Assembly (NCBI RefSeq): GCF_002929295.1
Contig: NZ_PJIM01000003.1
Coordinates: 1 to 64,000 of the forward strand
DNA: 64,000 nt
Direction: 5' to 3'
From: Arthrobacter sp. SX1312
GTDB taxonomy: Bacteria; Actinomycetota; Actinomycetes; Actinomycetales; Micrococcaceae
Position 1 is the stretch's first letter. Each line of letters opens with the position of its first letter. Below the pieces are notes generated by a model, which did no database searches, was not told where the DNA came from, and saw only the letters and a list, made by a program, of their open reading frames with translations. Shown here in pieces: positions 18,081 through 28,295 of this stretch. The position numbers and the translations under genes were made by a program.

Positions 18081-19125
18081 CGACGCCGGGGCCGGGACGA
18101 GCGGGCGGTCGTCGGCCGCCGGCCGGCTCGCGGACCTCCCGGACCTCCCGCCGGCCCTGGTCCACTCCGCGAGGACGATCGAGGGCGGTGCCCGATGGAC
18201 CCGCTCGTGGCACGGTCTCCTCGCGGAGAGACTCGACGCCTGGAACCTGGACCTCGACCTCCGTCCGGGACAGGCCGCCTGGGCGGGCCGGTGCGCCGTC
18301 GTCGTGCCGGTGCTGCAACGCACCGGTGGTACGCCCGACGCCGTGCTCAAACTGAGCATCCCCCACGACGAGGCCCTGCCCGAGCCCGATGCGCTGACGC
18401 TGTGGGACGGGACGGGCGCGGTCCGCCTGCTGGCGTCGTCGCGCCCCGACTACGCGCTGCTGCTGCAGCGCCTCGACGGGGACCACTCGCTGCGGGACGT
18501 GCCGCTCGACGAGACCCCCGCGCCGTGGGGGGCGGTGCTGCGGCAGCTGTGCGTCCGGCCCGAGGGCGGTGCGTCCTGGGCGGTCTTCCCCCACCTGGCG
18601 TCGGAGGCCGAGCAGTGGACGGACACGCTGCCCGCGCAGTGGGACGACCTCGGCGAGCCGTTCCCCCGCTGGCTCATGGAGGCCGCGCTGGAGGTCTGCC
18701 AGTCGCGCGGAGTCCTCGGCCGGCGGTCGGAGCGCGACGTCCTCGTCCACTCGGACCTGCACTACGACAACCTCCTGCCGTCCTCGCCGGACCGCCTCGG
18801 GGACTTCGTCGCGATCGATCCGAAGCCCGTGCTGGGTGACGCGGAGTACGCGGTGGCCCCCATGCTGTGGAACAGGCTCACCGAACTCGATCCTGCCGAC
18901 CCCGCCGGCCACCTGCAGGCGCACTGCCGGGCGCTGGCGGCGGCCGCGGGCCTCGATGCCGAGCTGGCCCGGGGGTGGACCGTGGTCCGCGAGGTCCGCA
19001 ACGCCCTGTCCTACCTGGCGCACGGACACGAAGGCGACGCCGACCGGTCGCTGTGGGTGGCGAGCTCTGTGCTCGGCCGGACGCTGGACGGACTGCCGCC
19101 CGTCGGAGCGCTGCCGTCCCTCTGA
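18073..19125 (+). CDS. Streptomycin 6-kinase-like phosphotransferase
   Basis: 350 residues from a GTG that overlaps the end of the DUF4439 gene. It belongs to the aminoglycoside/hydroxyurea kinase family (APH(6)-like): nucleotide-binding Lys in DAVLKLSIPHDE (K93), catalytic loop VLVHSDLHYDNLL (H226, D228, N233) and metal-binding Asp in AIDPKPVLGD (D249). Such enzymes phosphorylate a hydroxyl on streptomycin or hydroxyurea, but many chromosomal relatives have unknown substrates. Context gives no resistance island or transposon, so it is probably a resident gene. Whether it confers resistance is not shown. Confidence 0.8.
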   Translation: MGSDAGAGTSGRSSAAGRLADLPDLPPALVHSARTIEGGARWTRSWHGLLAERLDAWNLDLDLRPGQAAWAGRCAVVVPVLQRTGGTPDAVLKLSIPHDEALPEPDALTLWDGTGAVRLLASSRPDYALLLQRLDGDHSLRDVPLDETPAPWGAVLRQLCVRPEGGASWAVFPHLASEAEQWTDTLPAQWDDLGEPFPRWLMEAALEVCQSRGVLGRRSERDVLVHSDLHYDNLLPSSPDRLGDFVAIDPKPVLGDAEYAVAPMLWNRLTELDPADPAGHLQAHCRALAAAAGLDAELARGWTVVREVRNALSYLAHGHEGDADRSLWVASSVLGRTLDGLPPVGALPSL

Positions 19126-19141
19126 CGGGCCCGGCCGGGCG

Positions 19142-19957
19142 TCAGCCTCCGGCGACCAGCGAGCGGAGGTTCTCGACCCAGACGTCGTAGCCGAGCTTGA
19201 CGATCAGGGCACCGACGACCAGGAGGAACACGATCCTGATGAACCGGCTGCCCTGGCTGATCGCCATGCGGGACCCGGTGTAGCCGCCGGCCATGTTGGC
19301 GACGCCGAGCAGCAGCCCGAGGCCCCACAGGAGGGACCCGTTGGGCAGGAAGAACAGAAGGGCTCCGAAGTTGGTCGCCATGTTCACGATCTTGGCCTTG
19401 GCGCTGGCACCGAGGAAGTTGTAGCCCAGCAGCGTGACCATCGCGATGATCAGGAAGGACCCGGTGCCGGGGCCGATCAGCCCGTCGTAGAAGCCGATGA
19501 CGAGGCCGATGGCGCACGCCGTCCCGTAGTGCCGGGCGCCCTCGTACCGCAGCCTGGTGAGCGTCCCGACGGAGGGCTTCAGGGCGGTGAACACCGCGAC
19601 GCCGACGAGCGCCACCACGATGATCGGCTTGAAGACCGACGAGGGCAGCGACGACGCGAGGACGGCCCCACCGAAGCTGCCGAGCAGCGCGACCCCCGCC
19701 ATCGGCAGCGCCGTGCGCAGGTCCGGGTGGGCGCGCCGGTAGTAGGTGACGGCGCTCGTCGTCGTCCCGAAGATGGACCCCATCTTGTTCGTGGCCAGGG
19801 CCTCCACGGGCGCGATGCCGGGCACGAGGAGCAGTGCCGGCAGCTGCAGCAGGCCGCCCCCGCCGACGACGGCGTCCACCCAGCCGGCGGCGAACCCGGC
19901 GACGAGCACCAGCAGGATCGTGGCGAGGTGCAGCTCCTCGAGTCCCGAACCCCCCAA
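19142..19957 (-). CDS. TSUP-family (TauE/SafE) membrane transporter
   Basis: 271 residues, about eight membrane helices in two homologous halves. The halves show the family's Gly/Pro-rich turns (GAGFAAGWVDAVVGGGGLLQLPALL in the first, GLVIGFYDGLIGPGTGSFLI in the second). Family members export or import sulfite, sulfoacetate and related organosulfonates; the substrate here cannot be told. It begins 2 bases from the proS stop, on the same strand, and may be cotranscribed with proS. Confidence 0.88.
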   Translation of the reverse strand: MGGSGLEELHLATILLVLVAGFAAGWVDAVVGGGGLLQLPALLLVPGIAPVEALATNKMGSIFGTTTSAVTYYRRAHPDLRTALPMAGVALLGSFGGAVLASSLPSSVFKPIIVVALVGVAVFTALKPSVGTLTRLRYEGARHYGTACAIGLVIGFYDGLIGPGTGSFLIIAMVTLLGYNFLGASAKAKIVNMATNFGALLFFLPNGSLLWGLGLLLGVANMAGGYTGSRMAISQGSRFIRIVFLLVVGALIVKLGYDVWVENLRSLVAGG

Positions 19958-19959
19958 GG

Positions 19960-21759
19960 TCAGTGCGCGGTGAGTTCGCGCAGCAGCGCGGCGGCCTGGT
20001 CGACGGCCACGTTCTGCGCCTCGCCCGTGCGCCGGTCCTTGACCTCGAGCACGCCGTCGGCGAGCCCGCGCCCGACGACCACGATGGTGGGCACGCCGAT
20101 GAGCTCGGCGTCGCCGAACTTCACCCCCGGGGAGACCTTGGGACGGTCGTCGTACAGCACGGTCAGGCCGGAGGACTCGAGCTCGGCCGCGAGCTTCTCG
20201 GCGGCCTCGAACACCTCGGACCCCTTGCCCGTGGCGACGATGTGCACGTCGGCGGGCGCGACGTTGCGGGGCCAGATGATGCCGCGGTCGTCATGGTTCG
20301 CTTCGGCGAGGGCGGCGAGGGCGCGTGTCACGCCGACGCCGTAGGAGCCCATGGTGACCGTGGCGAGCTTGCCGTTGCGGTCGAGGACCTTCAGGCCCAG
20401 CGCGTCGGCGTACTTCCGCCCGAGCTGGAAGATGTGGCCCATCTCGATGCCGCGGGCCGCGACCAGGGGGCCGGAGCCGTCGGGTGCCTCGTCGCCCTCG
20501 CGCACCTCGACGGCCTCGACGACGCCGTCCCAGGTGAAGTCGCGGCCGGCGACCAGGCCGAACACGTGCTTCCCGTGCTCGTTGGCGCCGGTGATCCACG
20601 GGGTGCCGCTGACCACGCGGGGGTCCACGAGGTATCGCAGGCCCGTGGTGGACCCGGCACCGAGGACGGCGGCGTCCGGCGTCAGGCCCGGGCCGATGTA
20701 GCCCTTCACGAGGCCCGGGTGCTTCCTGAGGTCCTCGTCGGTGGCGGCCTCGACGGCCACCTCCCCGCCGGTCTCCAGGTGGCCCGCGATGTTCGCCTCG
20801 ATGCGCTTGAGGTCCACGGTGCGGTCGCCGGGCACGCCGACGACGACGATCTCGCGCTCCCCGGTGGGCAGGACGGCGGCGAGCACGACGTTCTTCAGCG
20901 TGTCGGCGGCCGTCCAGGGCCGGTCCCCGCGGGGGGCCATCGTGTTGGCGCCGGCCACCAGCGTGTCGATGGTCGGCGTGTCCGGGGTGTCCCGCACCTC
21001 GGCCGCAGGAGCGTCGGAGTAGTCGACGGCGTCCGGGATCACGGTCGTGACGGCCTCCACGTTCGCGGTGTATCCGCCCGCCGAGCGGACGAAGGTGTCC
21101 TCGCCGATGGGCGTCGGGTGCAGGAACTCCTCGCTCTTCGATCCGCCCATCGCTCCGGCGGTCGCCGTCACGGGGATCACCTCGAGGCCCAGCCGCTCGA
21201 AGATGCGCAGGTAGGCCGCCCGGTGCAGCTGGTAGCTGGCCTCGAGGCCCTCGTCGTCGATGTCGAAGGAGTAGGAGTCCTTCATGATGAACTCGCGGCC
21301 CCGGAGGAGCCCGGCCCGGGGGCGTGCCTCGTCGCGGTACTTGGTCTGGATCTGGAACAGGTTCAGCGGCAGGTCCTTGTACGAGCTGTACAGGTCCTTC
21401 ACGAGCAGCGTGAACATCTCCTCGTGCGTCGGCGCCAAGAGGTAGTCCGCGCCCTTGCGGTCCTGGAGCCGGAACAGGCCGTCGCCGTACTCCGTCCAGC
21501 GGTTCGTCGCCTCGTAGGGCTCCTTGGGCAGCAGCGCCGGGAAGTGGACCTCCTGGGCGCCCATGGCCTCCATCTCCTCACGGATGATGCCCTCCACGCG
21601 TGCGAGGACCTTCAGGCCCAGGGGCAGCCAGCTGTAGATGCCCGGGGCAGCGCGCCGGATGTAGCCGGCCCGGACCAGCAGGCGGTGGCTGGCGACTTCG
21701 GCGTCGGCTGGATCGTCACGCAGGGTGCGCAGGAAAAGGGTGGAGAGTCGTAAGACCAC
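19960..21759 (-). CDS. proS: Prolyl-tRNA synthetase, bacterial type
   Basis: 599 residues, class II. Motif 1 region ([23 protein letters not shown]), TxE loop ([12 protein letters not shown]), motif 2 ([25 protein letters not shown]), the large insertion (editing) domain between motifs 2 and 3 (about 230-390), motif 3 ([11 protein letters not shown]) and the anticodon-binding domain ([30 protein letters not shown]). The insertion marks the bacterial (E. coli-like) type rather than the eukaryote-like type. It starts with GTG; the ribosome-binding site is weak. Confidence 0.96.
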   Translation of the reverse strand: MVLRLSTLFLRTLRDDPADAEVASHRLLVRAGYIRRAAPGIYSWLPLGLKVLARVEGIIREEMEAMGAQEVHFPALLPKEPYEATNRWTEYGDGLFRLQDRKGADYLLAPTHEEMFTLLVKDLYSSYKDLPLNLFQIQTKYRDEARPRAGLLRGREFIMKDSYSFDIDDEGLEASYQLHRAAYLRIFERLGLEVIPVTATAGAMGGSKSEEFLHPTPIGEDTFVRSAGGYTANVEAVTTVIPDAVDYSDAPAAEVRDTPDTPTIDTLVAGANTMAPRGDRPWTAADTLKNVVLAAVLPTGEREIVVVGVPGDRTVDLKRIEANIAGHLETGGEVAVEAATDEDLRKHPGLVKGYIGPGLTPDAAVLGAGSTTGLRYLVDPRVVSGTPWITGANEHGKHVFGLVAGRDFTWDGVVEAVEVREGDEAPDGSGPLVAARGIEMGHIFQLGRKYADALGLKVLDRNGKLATVTMGSYGVGVTRALAALAEANHDDRGIIWPRNVAPADVHIVATGKGSEVFEAAEKLAAELESSGLTVLYDDRPKVSPGVKFGDAELIGVPTIVVVGRGLADGVLEVKDRRTGEAQNVAVDQAAALLRELTAH

Positions 21760-21899
21760 GCGGGTGTCCGTTCGTATTCATCGAGCACTGCTGAATCGAG
21801 CACTGCCATTCACTCCCCCGCCGTCCGGCGGGAAACAACAGGTACCAATCTAGCCGGTCCGCCTGCCCCGCCGCCGTCACCTGCGCGAGGGACCCGCCC

Positions 21900-22802
21900 T
21901 CAGAAGAGGATCGTCGCGAAGGTGTCCACCTGCTCGAATCCCACGCGCTTGTACGCCGCGATGGCGCGCGCGTTGTAGGAGTTCACGTAGAGGCTCACGG
22001 TGGGTGCCAGGGAGCGGGCGGCGACGACGACGCCGGCCATGTAGGCGGCGCTGAGTCCCCTGCCCCGGTGATCGGGATTCACCCAGACCCCCTGCACCTG
22101 GACCGCCTGCGAGGACACGGTGCCGAGCTCGGCCTTGAAGATCACGGTGCCGTCGTCGTCGAACGCCGCGAGCGAATGCCGGCGGCCGATCAGCGAGGCG
22201 ACCCGCCGGCGGTAGTGGTCGGACCCTCCGATGAACGGCGAGTAGCCCACTTCCTCCTCGAACATCGCGGCGCAGGCGGGCAGGAGGCGGTCGAGCTCGT
22301 CAGGGCGCGTGAAGCGCAGATCGGGAGCGGGGGTGATGAGGGGGTCCGTGTCGATGGCCATGAGGGGCTGGGTGGGCCGGACGTCGAACGGCTCGGCGCT
22401 GTAGTCCTCGAGGGTGGACCACAGGTCCATGACACCCTCGGACAGGCCGAAGATCGAGGAGAAGGTGCGCCCCGACCGGCCGAGGTGGTCACCGAAGATG
22501 GCACCGGTCTCGTCCGTCACGCCCACCGGGACGAGGTTGACGCCGGCCCAGCAGGCGGCGCGGAGCTCGTGGTGGCGGAACATGCCGATGACCTCGCCGC
22601 CGGCGAACGACGGCGCGGCGCTGCCTGTGACTTCGAGGTGCGAGGCGACGAAGACGTTGGCCACGGGATCCGCGTTGACGAGGCTCCAGAGGTCCGGGGT
22701 GTCCGCCTCGCCGAGCACCCGGAAGGACCACGGCCCTTCCGGGTCGGGCTGGGGCCTAGCTAACGGTAACCATGGGGCCACCCTGGCCAGCAGTTTCGCC
22801 AT
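21900..22802 (-). CDS. DUF4081/GNAT acetyltransferase
   Basis: 300 residues. The N-terminal half (to about 150) is DUF4081-like, and the C-terminal half is a GNAT fold with the acetyl-CoA loop [19 protein letters not shown] and the [19 protein letters not shown] strand-helix. Substrate unknown. It overlaps the ispG 3' end by 47 bases if it begins at the ATG at 22802 (GGAGG three bases upstream). A GTG at 22781 would shorten the overlap but has a worse site. The overlap suggests translational coupling to ispG. Confidence 0.88.
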   Translation of the reverse strand: MAKLLARVAPWLPLARPQPDPEGPWSFRVLGEADTPDLWSLVNADPVANVFVASHLEVTGSAAPSFAGGEVIGMFRHHELRAACWAGVNLVPVGVTDETGAIFGDHLGRSGRTFSSIFGLSEGVMDLWSTLEDYSAEPFDVRPTQPLMAIDTDPLITPAPDLRFTRPDELDRLLPACAAMFEEEVGYSPFIGGSDHYRRRVASLIGRRHSLAAFDDDGTVIFKAELGTVSSQAVQVQGVWVNPDHRGRGLSAAYMAGVVVAARSLAPTVSLYVNSYNARAIAAYKRVGFEQVDTFATILF

Positions 22803-23922
22803 CAGCCTCCCCCATCTCCTCCGCGAGCCGCATGGCTTCCTCGATCAGCGTCTCCACGATCTGGTCCTCGGGCACGGTCTTGATGACCTCGCCCCGGACG
22901 AAGATCTGTCCCTTGCCGTTACCGGAGGCGACACCGAGATCGGCCTCGCGGGCTTCACCGGGTCCGTTGACAACACAGCCCATCACGGCCACGCGCAGCG
23001 GGACCTCCATGCCTTCGAGGCCGGCGGTCACTTCCTCGGCGAGGGTGTAGACGTCGACCTGCGCCCGGCCGCACGAGGGGCAGGACACGATCTCGAGCTT
23101 GCGGGGGCGCAGGTTGAGGGACTGCAGGATCTGGTTGCCCACCTTGATCTCCTCGACCGGCGGCGCGGAGAGGGACACGCGGATGGTGTCGCCGATCCCC
23201 TTGGACAGGAGCGCGCCGAACGCGGTGGCGGACTTGATGGTGCCCTGGAAGGCGGGCCCGGCCTCGGTCACACCGAGGTGCAGGGGCCAGTCGCCGCGCC
23301 CGGCCAGGAGCTCGTAGGCCCGGACCATGATCACGGGGTCGTTGTGCTTCACGGAGATCTTGAAGTCGTGGAAGTCGTGCTCCTCGAACAGGGACGCCTC
23401 CCAGACTGCGGATTCGACGAGCGCTTCCGGGGTGGCCTTCCCGTACTTCTCCATGAGGCGCGGGTCGAGCGACCCGGCGTTCACGCCGATGCGGATCGAG
23501 GTCCCGGCGGCCTTCGCGGCGTCCGCGATCTGCTTGACCTGGTCGTCGAACTTGCGGATGTTGCCCGGGTTGACGCGGACGGCCGCGCAGCCGGCGTCGA
23601 TCGCGGCGAACACGTACTTCGGCTGGAAGTGGATGTCCGCGATCACCGGGATCTGCGACTTCTTCGCGATGATCGGCAGCGCCGCGGCGTCGTCCGCCGA
23701 GGGGCAGGCGACCCGGACGATGTCGCAGCCGGTGGCCGTCAGTTCGGCGATCTGCTGGAGCGTCGCGTTGATGTCGGTGGTCGGCGTCGTCGTCATCGAC
23801 TGGATGCTGATCGGGGAATCGGATCCCACGCCCACCGAGCCAACCTTGATCTGGCGGGTCTTGCGCCGGGGAGCGAGGACGGGCGGCGGTGCTGCTGGCA
23901 TTCCTAGGTTGACCGAGGTCAA
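22756..23922 (-). CDS. ispG: 4-hydroxy-3-methylbut-2-en-1-yl diphosphate synthase (IspG)
   Basis: 388 residues. It catalyses the iron-sulfur dependent ring opening of MEcPP to HMBPP in the MEP isoprenoid pathway. Visible: [29 protein letters not shown], and the 4Fe-4S ligands in SCPSCGRAQ and [10 protein letters not shown] chose the TTG at 23922 because GGAGG lies 5 bases upstream and the protein then starts TSVNLGMP, as in relatives. An ATG 12 bases further upstream has no such site. dxr, another MEP gene, lies about 3 kb away in the same direction. Confidence 0.95.
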   Translation of the reverse strand: MTSVNLGMPAAPPPVLAPRRKTRQIKVGSVGVGSDSPISIQSMTTTPTTDINATLQQIAELTATGCDIVRVACPSADDAAALPIIAKKSQIPVIADIHFQPKYVFAAIDAGCAAVRVNPGNIRKFDDQVKQIADAAKAAGTSIRIGVNAGSLDPRLMEKYGKATPEALVESAVWEASLFEEHDFHDFKISVKHNDPVIMVRAYELLAGRGDWPLHLGVTEAGPAFQGTIKSATAFGALLSKGIGDTIRVSLSAPPVEEIKVGNQILQSLNLRPRKLEIVSCPSCGRAQVDVYTLAEEVTAGLEGMEVPLRVAVMGCVVNGPGEAREADLGVASGNGKGQIFVRGEVIKTVPEDQIVETLIEEAMRLAEEMGEADGETAGQGGPMVTVS

Positions 23923-24021
23923 AACATCCTCCATGCTGGCGGCCCTGGCCGCACGTGTGACGACATACTTGATTTCATTATCCACCCGGCGTGGCGCTGC
24001 GTCGTCCTGCCGGGACACAGG

Positions 24022-24312
24022 TCACACGAGGTCCCGGAAGGCTCCGATCACGGGGTTCCAGGCGGTGGTCTTGACGGCGGAGATCGCCCCGGCCTGCGCG
24101 AACGGGTCCTCGCTCACGAGCTGGTTGAGGTCCGCCTCGGTCTCGGAGGCGAAGAGCAGGAGCGCCCCGGTGCCGTCGGCGAAGGGACCCGAGGCGAGGA
24201 CGCGGCCGTCGCCGACGAGTCCTTCGAGCCACTGGCGGTGTGCCGGCCGGTGCTCGGCACGGAGGTGGTCATGGTCGGGGTTGTACACGTACTCGACGGC
24301 GTAGATACTCAT
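24022..24312 (-). CDS. YciI-family protein
   Basis: 96 residues. A ferredoxin-like alpha+beta fold of the YCII type: MSIYAVEYVYN strand, HRPAHRQWLEGLVGDGRVLASGPF with the conserved His and the GP(F/L) turn, and DPFAQAGAISAVKTTAWNPVIG. Family members include dehalogenase-like and peroxidase-like enzymes, but most have no known role. The ATG at 24312 has AGGG at 8 bases; a GTG 9 bases upstream is possible. It lies 10 bases past the preceding membrane protein gene. Confidence 0.88.
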   Translation of the reverse strand: MSIYAVEYVYNPDHDHLRAEHRPAHRQWLEGLVGDGRVLASGPFADGTGALLLFASETEADLNQLVSEDPFAQAGAISAVKTTAWNPVIGAFRDLV

Positions 24313-24322
24313 GGGTTTCACC

Positions 24323-24769
24323 CTACGTGACTCCCAGCAGGTAGACCTTGACGATCGTCGCGACGCCGGCGGCCCACAGCAGGGAGGTCAGCGTGCCGAT
24401 GATGAACCGTTCCGCCGCGGCAGGGGTCTCCTTCAGCTCGGCGTAGCGTCCGAGGGCCTTGACCGCCACGACATAGGCGATGGCGACGGGCTCGCCGCCG
24501 AGGATCGCGAGGGTGACGGAGAGTCGCTCGAGCACGCCGATGACCAGTCCGCCGCGGAGCACGCCCGGGGGCAGCGCGTCGATCGGAACCTGGGGCGGGT
24601 GGGCCGGGGGCTCCGGGAGTTCGAGCTGCGGCTGGTCCGCGGGCTCGGGGAGTTCCCGGCGCCGTTCCGCGGTGTCCACCGATCGCGCCAGGCGCAGCAC
24701 GAGCATGGTGACGGGCGAGCCCAGGCCTCCCGCTGCGACGAGGGCCACCGCGATCCACAGTGCGTCCAC
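24323..24769 (-). CDS. Uncharacterised membrane protein next to SatD-like gene
   Basis: 148 residues. An N-terminal hydrophobic segment (DALWIAVALVAAGGLGSPVTMLVL), a Pro/Glu-rich cytoplasmic or periplasmic linker (about 35-65), then two or three hydrophobic segments (GGLVIGVLERLSVTLAILGG, PIAIAYVVAVKALGR-like, FIIGTLTSLLWAAGVATIVKVYLLG). I do not recognise a characterised family; the pairing with an upstream SatD-like HTH gene recalls the satD-satE order, which is only an analogy. About 84 bases separate the two. Confidence 0.7.
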   Translation of the reverse strand: MDALWIAVALVAAGGLGSPVTMLVLRLARSVDTAERRRELPEPADQPQLELPEPPAHPPQVPIDALPPGVLRGGLVIGVLERLSVTLAILGGEPVAIAYVVAVKALGRYAELKETPAAAERFIIGTLTSLLWAAGVATIVKVYLLGVT

Positions 24770-24853
24770 CGATACCTCCCGAACCGTCGTCGACCGTGTC
24801 GCTCACCGTCGTCCGTCATGTCTACCGCACGCCACCCCCTGCGGAGCCAGGAC

Positions 24854-25459
24854 TCAACCGGGCCGGTCGGTCCAGGCCAGGAGGCGTGCGGCCGCGTGGC
24901 GGACCGCGCGCTCCTCGTGCCAGGCCGCACGGGCGGCCGCCTTGCTCACGGCCTGCGGACTGATGCCGAGGCTCCGCGCGACGACGGTCTGGGTGCCGCG
25001 TTCGCCGGGCTGCAGGAGATCGAGGATGCGCCACTCCGCCTCGGACCGCGCCATGACGTGCCGGCCGAGCAGCGCGAGCACGCCCTCGGCCTCCGCTGCC
25101 ACGTCGGTGCGGCCGTCCGGCCCCTCGACGGCCAGCGGCGCGCGGTCACCGGTCTTCTTGGCGCGGTCCACGGCCTTCCGGGCGGCGACGAACGCGGAGC
25201 CGCGGCCCTCCCGTGGAGAGGACGGGAACGGCTCCTCGACCCCGCCGACGCCGATCCCCACGTACCAGCCCCCCGCGCGCAGGCAGAGCAGCACGGCGTC
25301 GACGACGTCGGCCGGATCGGCCAGGACGCCCTGCGCCTCGTCCCCCACCGAGCGCTCCCAGGGGAGCACGGCCCGGAAGGGCTGCAGGAGGTCCAGCAAC
25401 TCGGGGATCCGGTCCGGGGAGGTGCGGCTTGCGGCCTGATCGATCGTGAGGACGAACAT
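24854..25459 (-). CDS. SatD-like protein with C-terminal helix-turn-helix
   Basis: 201 residues. The N-terminus MFVLTIDQAASR resembles the start of SatD-family proteins. The middle has a GGWYVGIGVGGVE strand pair, and a sigma-70/MarR-like HTH lies at the C-terminus (AEWRILDLLQPGERGTQTVVARSLGISPQAVSKAAARAAWHEE, about 135-180), typical of a DNA-binding autoregulator. The ATG is 2 bases from an inverted repeat that covers a good promoter, so it probably represses itself. The next gene downstream is a membrane protein that may be its target. Confidence 0.75.
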   Translation of the reverse strand: MFVLTIDQAASRTSPDRIPELLDLLQPFRAVLPWERSVGDEAQGVLADPADVVDAVLLCLRAGGWYVGIGVGGVEEPFPSSPREGRGSAFVAARKAVDRAKKTGDRAPLAVEGPDGRTDVAAEAEGVLALLGRHVMARSEAEWRILDLLQPGERGTQTVVARSLGISPQAVSKAAARAAWHEERAVRHAAARLLAWTDRPG

Positions 25460-25461
25460 TC

Positions 25462-25494
25462 TTCAACCGTATGGGGTTGAATTTCGATTTACAA
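25462..25494 (-). promoter_or_regulatory. Leaderless promoter with overlapping operator
   Basis: On the minus strand TTGTAA (25494-25489), a 17-base spacer, then TACGGT (25471-25466) and 6 bases to the ATG at 25459. An inverted repeat TTCAACC-N6-GGTTGAA (25462-25481) covers the -10 box. Together these predict a leaderless mRNA and repression by blocking polymerase. Confidence 0.55.
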
Positions 25495-25498
25495 CCGA

Positions 25499-26842
25499 TC
25501 AGCCGAAGAGATCGACCGGCTTCACGATGTCGGCGTAGATCAGCAGGACGCCCATGCCCATGAGCAGGATCGCGACGGCGTAGGTGAGGGGTAGCAGCTT
25601 CGCCATGTCGAACGGTCCCGGATCCGGGCGCTTGAACAGGCGGGCGATGCCGCGGCGGAGCCCCTCCCACAGGGCCCCTGCCACGTGGCCGCCGTCGAGC
25701 GGCAGGAGCGGGATCAGGTTGAACACGAACAGGGCGAGGTTCACGCCCGCGACGAGTCCGATGAGGGTCGCGGCGCGGGAGGCCACGGGGACCTCCTCCA
25801 TCGCGGAGATCTCCCCTGCGATCCGGCCGACGCCGACCACGCTGATGGGCCCCTCGGGGTCGCGGGGGGCGTCCGAGAACGCCGCCTGGCCCACCTCGAC
25901 CACGCGCTGCGGCAGGTTCAGCACCACGCCGGCCACGCGCGCCAGGGAGTCGCCGACGGCGGGCAGCACCTCGGTGGCCGGCTGGGGCACGAGCTCCTGC
26001 GTGGAGCCGACGCCGATGAAGCCGACCTCCTGGGTCAGCGCGGTGCCGTCGTCGTCGACCGCCGGCGTGCCGTCCTCCGCCGCGACGGGCCGTTCCGTCA
26101 GCAGCGGCGTGATCCTGGAGTCGATGGTCTCGCCGTCGCGGACGTAGGAGATGGCGACCTCGCGCCCGGCGGCGTCCCTGATCCAGCCCGACAGCTCGTC
26201 CCAGTCGGTGACCTCCCGGCCGTCGAAGGCGACGACGCGGTCGCCGGGTTCCAGGCCCGCCTCGAACGCCGGCGCGGCGGGGTCGTCCGGTCCGCAGTCG
26301 GTCTGGCCCGTGGCTGCCTGCTGGCTGGCGGGCACGACGCAGCGGTACACCTCGGAGACCGTGGTGGTGGCCTGGGCGGCGCCGAAGCCCATGATGAGGA
26401 CCGCGAAGAGCACGGTCCCGATCAGGAGGTTCATGAGCGGCCCGCCGAGCATGATGATGATGCGCTTCCAGATGGGCAGCTTGTAGAACACGCGGTCCTC
26501 GTCGCCGGGCTGGAGCTGCTCGGCAGCGGCGCGCCGCGCGTCGTCGGACAGTTGCTGGAAGACGCCGGTGCTGGACTGGCGGACGGCGCCGGCCTCCGTC
26601 GTCGCGGGCGGGAACATGCCCACCATGGCGACGTAGCCACCGGCCGGGATCGCCTTGAGCCCGTACTCGGTCTCGCCGCGGCGCCTCGACCAGAGGGTGG
26701 GGCCGAACCCGACCATGTACTGGGTGACGCGGACCCGGAAGAGTTTCGCGGGCACCAGGTGGCCCACCTCGTGCAGCGCGATCGACGCGGCGATGCCGAC
26801 GACGACGACGAGCACTCCGATGATGAACAGCAGAACAGTCAC
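25499..26842 (-). CDS. rseP: Site-2 protease RseP/Rip1-like
   Basis: 447 residues. An M50 intramembrane zinc metalloprotease that cleaves anti-sigma factors within the membrane. HExxH is present in [16 protein letters not shown] near the N-terminus, a PDZ domain lies in the middle ([22 protein letters not shown]), and the second zinc site is [13 protein letters not shown]. The GTG start at 26842 overlaps the dxr stop (GTGA) and has AAGGA upstream. Its place after dxr and before ispG is the usual actinobacterial order (dxr-rip1-ispG). Confidence 0.95.
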   Translation of the reverse strand: MTVLLFIIGVLVVVVGIAASIALHEVGHLVPAKLFRVRVTQYMVGFGPTLWSRRRGETEYGLKAIPAGGYVAMVGMFPPATTEAGAVRQSSTGVFQQLSDDARRAAAEQLQPGDEDRVFYKLPIWKRIIIMLGGPLMNLLIGTVLFAVLIMGFGAAQATTTVSEVYRCVVPASQQAATGQTDCGPDDPAAPAFEAGLEPGDRVVAFDGREVTDWDELSGWIRDAAGREVAISYVRDGETIDSRITPLLTERPVAAEDGTPAVDDDGTALTQEVGFIGVGSTQELVPQPATEVLPAVGDSLARVAGVVLNLPQRVVEVGQAAFSDAPRDPEGPISVVGVGRIAGEISAMEEVPVASRAATLIGLVAGVNLALFVFNLIPLLPLDGGHVAGALWEGLRRGIARLFKRPDPGPFDMAKLLPLTYAVAILLMGMGVLLIYADIVKPVDLFG

Positions 26843-28113
26843 AGCGTTTCCTTCTGGCCTTGCATATCCCCTGCACCGTCCGGCAGGGACGACTCCTCGA
26901 GCCCACAACGGGCGCGGGCGCTCCGGCGTGCCCAGCGCTCCGCCGTCAGCACGGCGTCCAGGGTGAGCTCGCCACCGGCAGTGCCCGGGTCGTGGGCACG
27001 CTGCTCGTCGACGACCGCGGAGACCGTGTCCACGATGTCAGTGAAACCTATGACCCCCCTGTGAAAGGCATCCACGGCCTCCTCGTTCGCGGCGTTGAAG
27101 ACGGCCATGCGGGTGCCGCCCTCGGCTGCTGCCCGCTTGGCCAGGGCGACGGCCGGGAAGGCGTCGTCGTCGAGCGGCTCGAAGGTCCACTCCTCGGGGC
27201 GGCTCCAGTCGCAGGCCCTCGCCGCCCCGGGTACGCGGAACGGCCAGCCCATGCCCAGGGCGATCGGGAGGCGCATGTCGGGCGGCGAAGCCTGCGCCAG
27301 GGTGGACCCGTCGACGAACTGGACCATCGAGTGGATCACGGACTGCGGGTGCACGACGACGTCGATGCGCTCCAGCGGGATGTCGAAGAGGAGATGAGCC
27401 TCCACCAGCTCGAGGGCCTTGTTGACCATGGACGCCGAGTTGGTGCTGACCACGCGCCCCATGTCCCAGGTGGGGTGGGCGAGGGCCTGGCTGGGGGTCA
27501 CGTGCTGCAGCTGCGTGCGGGTCATGCCGCGGAAGGGACCGCCCGACGCCGTGAGGACGAGCCGGTCCACCTCGTCCGCCGTCCCCCCGCGGAGCGCCTG
27601 CGCGATCGCCGAGTGTTCGGAGTCGACCGGGACGAGCTGCCCCGGGGCGGCCGCCGCCCGCACCAGGGCTCCACCGGCGATCAGCGACTCCTTGTTCGCG
27701 AGCGCGAGGAGGTGCCCGGCGCCGAGCGCGGCGAGGGTGGGCTCAAGCCCGATCGACCCGGTGATCCCGTTGAGCACGACGTCGGCGTCCGGCCAGGCGG
27801 CGACATCCGCTGCGGCGCGGTCGCCGGCGAACAGGTGCGGTGCGTAGCCGGTGACACCGGCGTCGTCGGCAGCTTCTCCGATGGCCTTTTCCAGCTCGGC
27901 CTCCGTGGCGGACGCAACACCGACGGCGGGGGCCCGGACGGCGACGGCCTGGCGTGCGAGGAGTCCGAGGTTCCGTCCGCCCGCGGTGAGACCCGCAACG
28001 CCGAAGCGGTCCGGGGCGGCGGCGATGACGTCGAGCGCCTGGGTGCCGATCGAGCCGGTCGAACCGAGGATGGTGACGCGCCGGTGCCCGCGGGTGGGGT
28101 TGCTGAAATCCAT
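26839..28113 (-). CDS. dxr: 1-deoxy-D-xylulose-5-phosphate reductoisomerase
   Basis: 424 residues. Second enzyme of the MEP pathway: DXP to MEP with NADPH. NADPH-binding [14 protein letters not shown] at the N-terminus, the metal/substrate residues in [13 protein letters not shown] and [12 protein letters not shown], the ASGGPFRG loop, and [15 protein letters not shown]. It ends with a Ser/Gly-rich tail of about 30 residues that overlaps the rseP start by 4 bases, so dxr and rseP are coupled. It diverges from the HNH gene. Confidence 0.96.
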   Translation of the reverse strand: MDFSNPTRGHRRVTILGSTGSIGTQALDVIAAAPDRFGVAGLTAGGRNLGLLARQAVAVRAPAVGVASATEAELEKAIGEAADDAGVTGYAPHLFAGDRAAADVAAWPDADVVLNGITGSIGLEPTLAALGAGHLLALANKESLIAGGALVRAAAAPGQLVPVDSEHSAIAQALRGGTADEVDRLVLTASGGPFRGMTRTQLQHVTPSQALAHPTWDMGRVVSTNSASMVNKALELVEAHLLFDIPLERIDVVVHPQSVIHSMVQFVDGSTLAQASPPDMRLPIALGMGWPFRVPGAARACDWSRPEEWTFEPLDDDAFPAVALAKRAAAEGGTRMAVFNAANEEAVDAFHRGVIGFTDIVDTVSAVVDEQRAHDPGTAGGELTLDAVLTAERWARRSARARCGLEESSLPDGAGDMQGQKETL

Positions 28114-28295
28114 GGCCCCAGTATCCCGCAGACTGCCGACGCTGACCGTCCAGGCTGCGCGGTGGTGGTCGTTCCGGGTGTACGGCAGTCGGTCTCTTCA
28201 CTCCGCGGTCAGGCATTCAGATGTCGAGGAGTCAGCGCTTTTCCGGGCCCGCGATAGCCCCTTATTTTGTCGGTGCGGGGTGATTGGCTGGAGCC

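Noticed and set aside
18073-19125. Acquired antibiotic-resistance gene on a mobile element
   Set aside because: No integron, transposon or composition change; coupled to a resident membrane protein gene.
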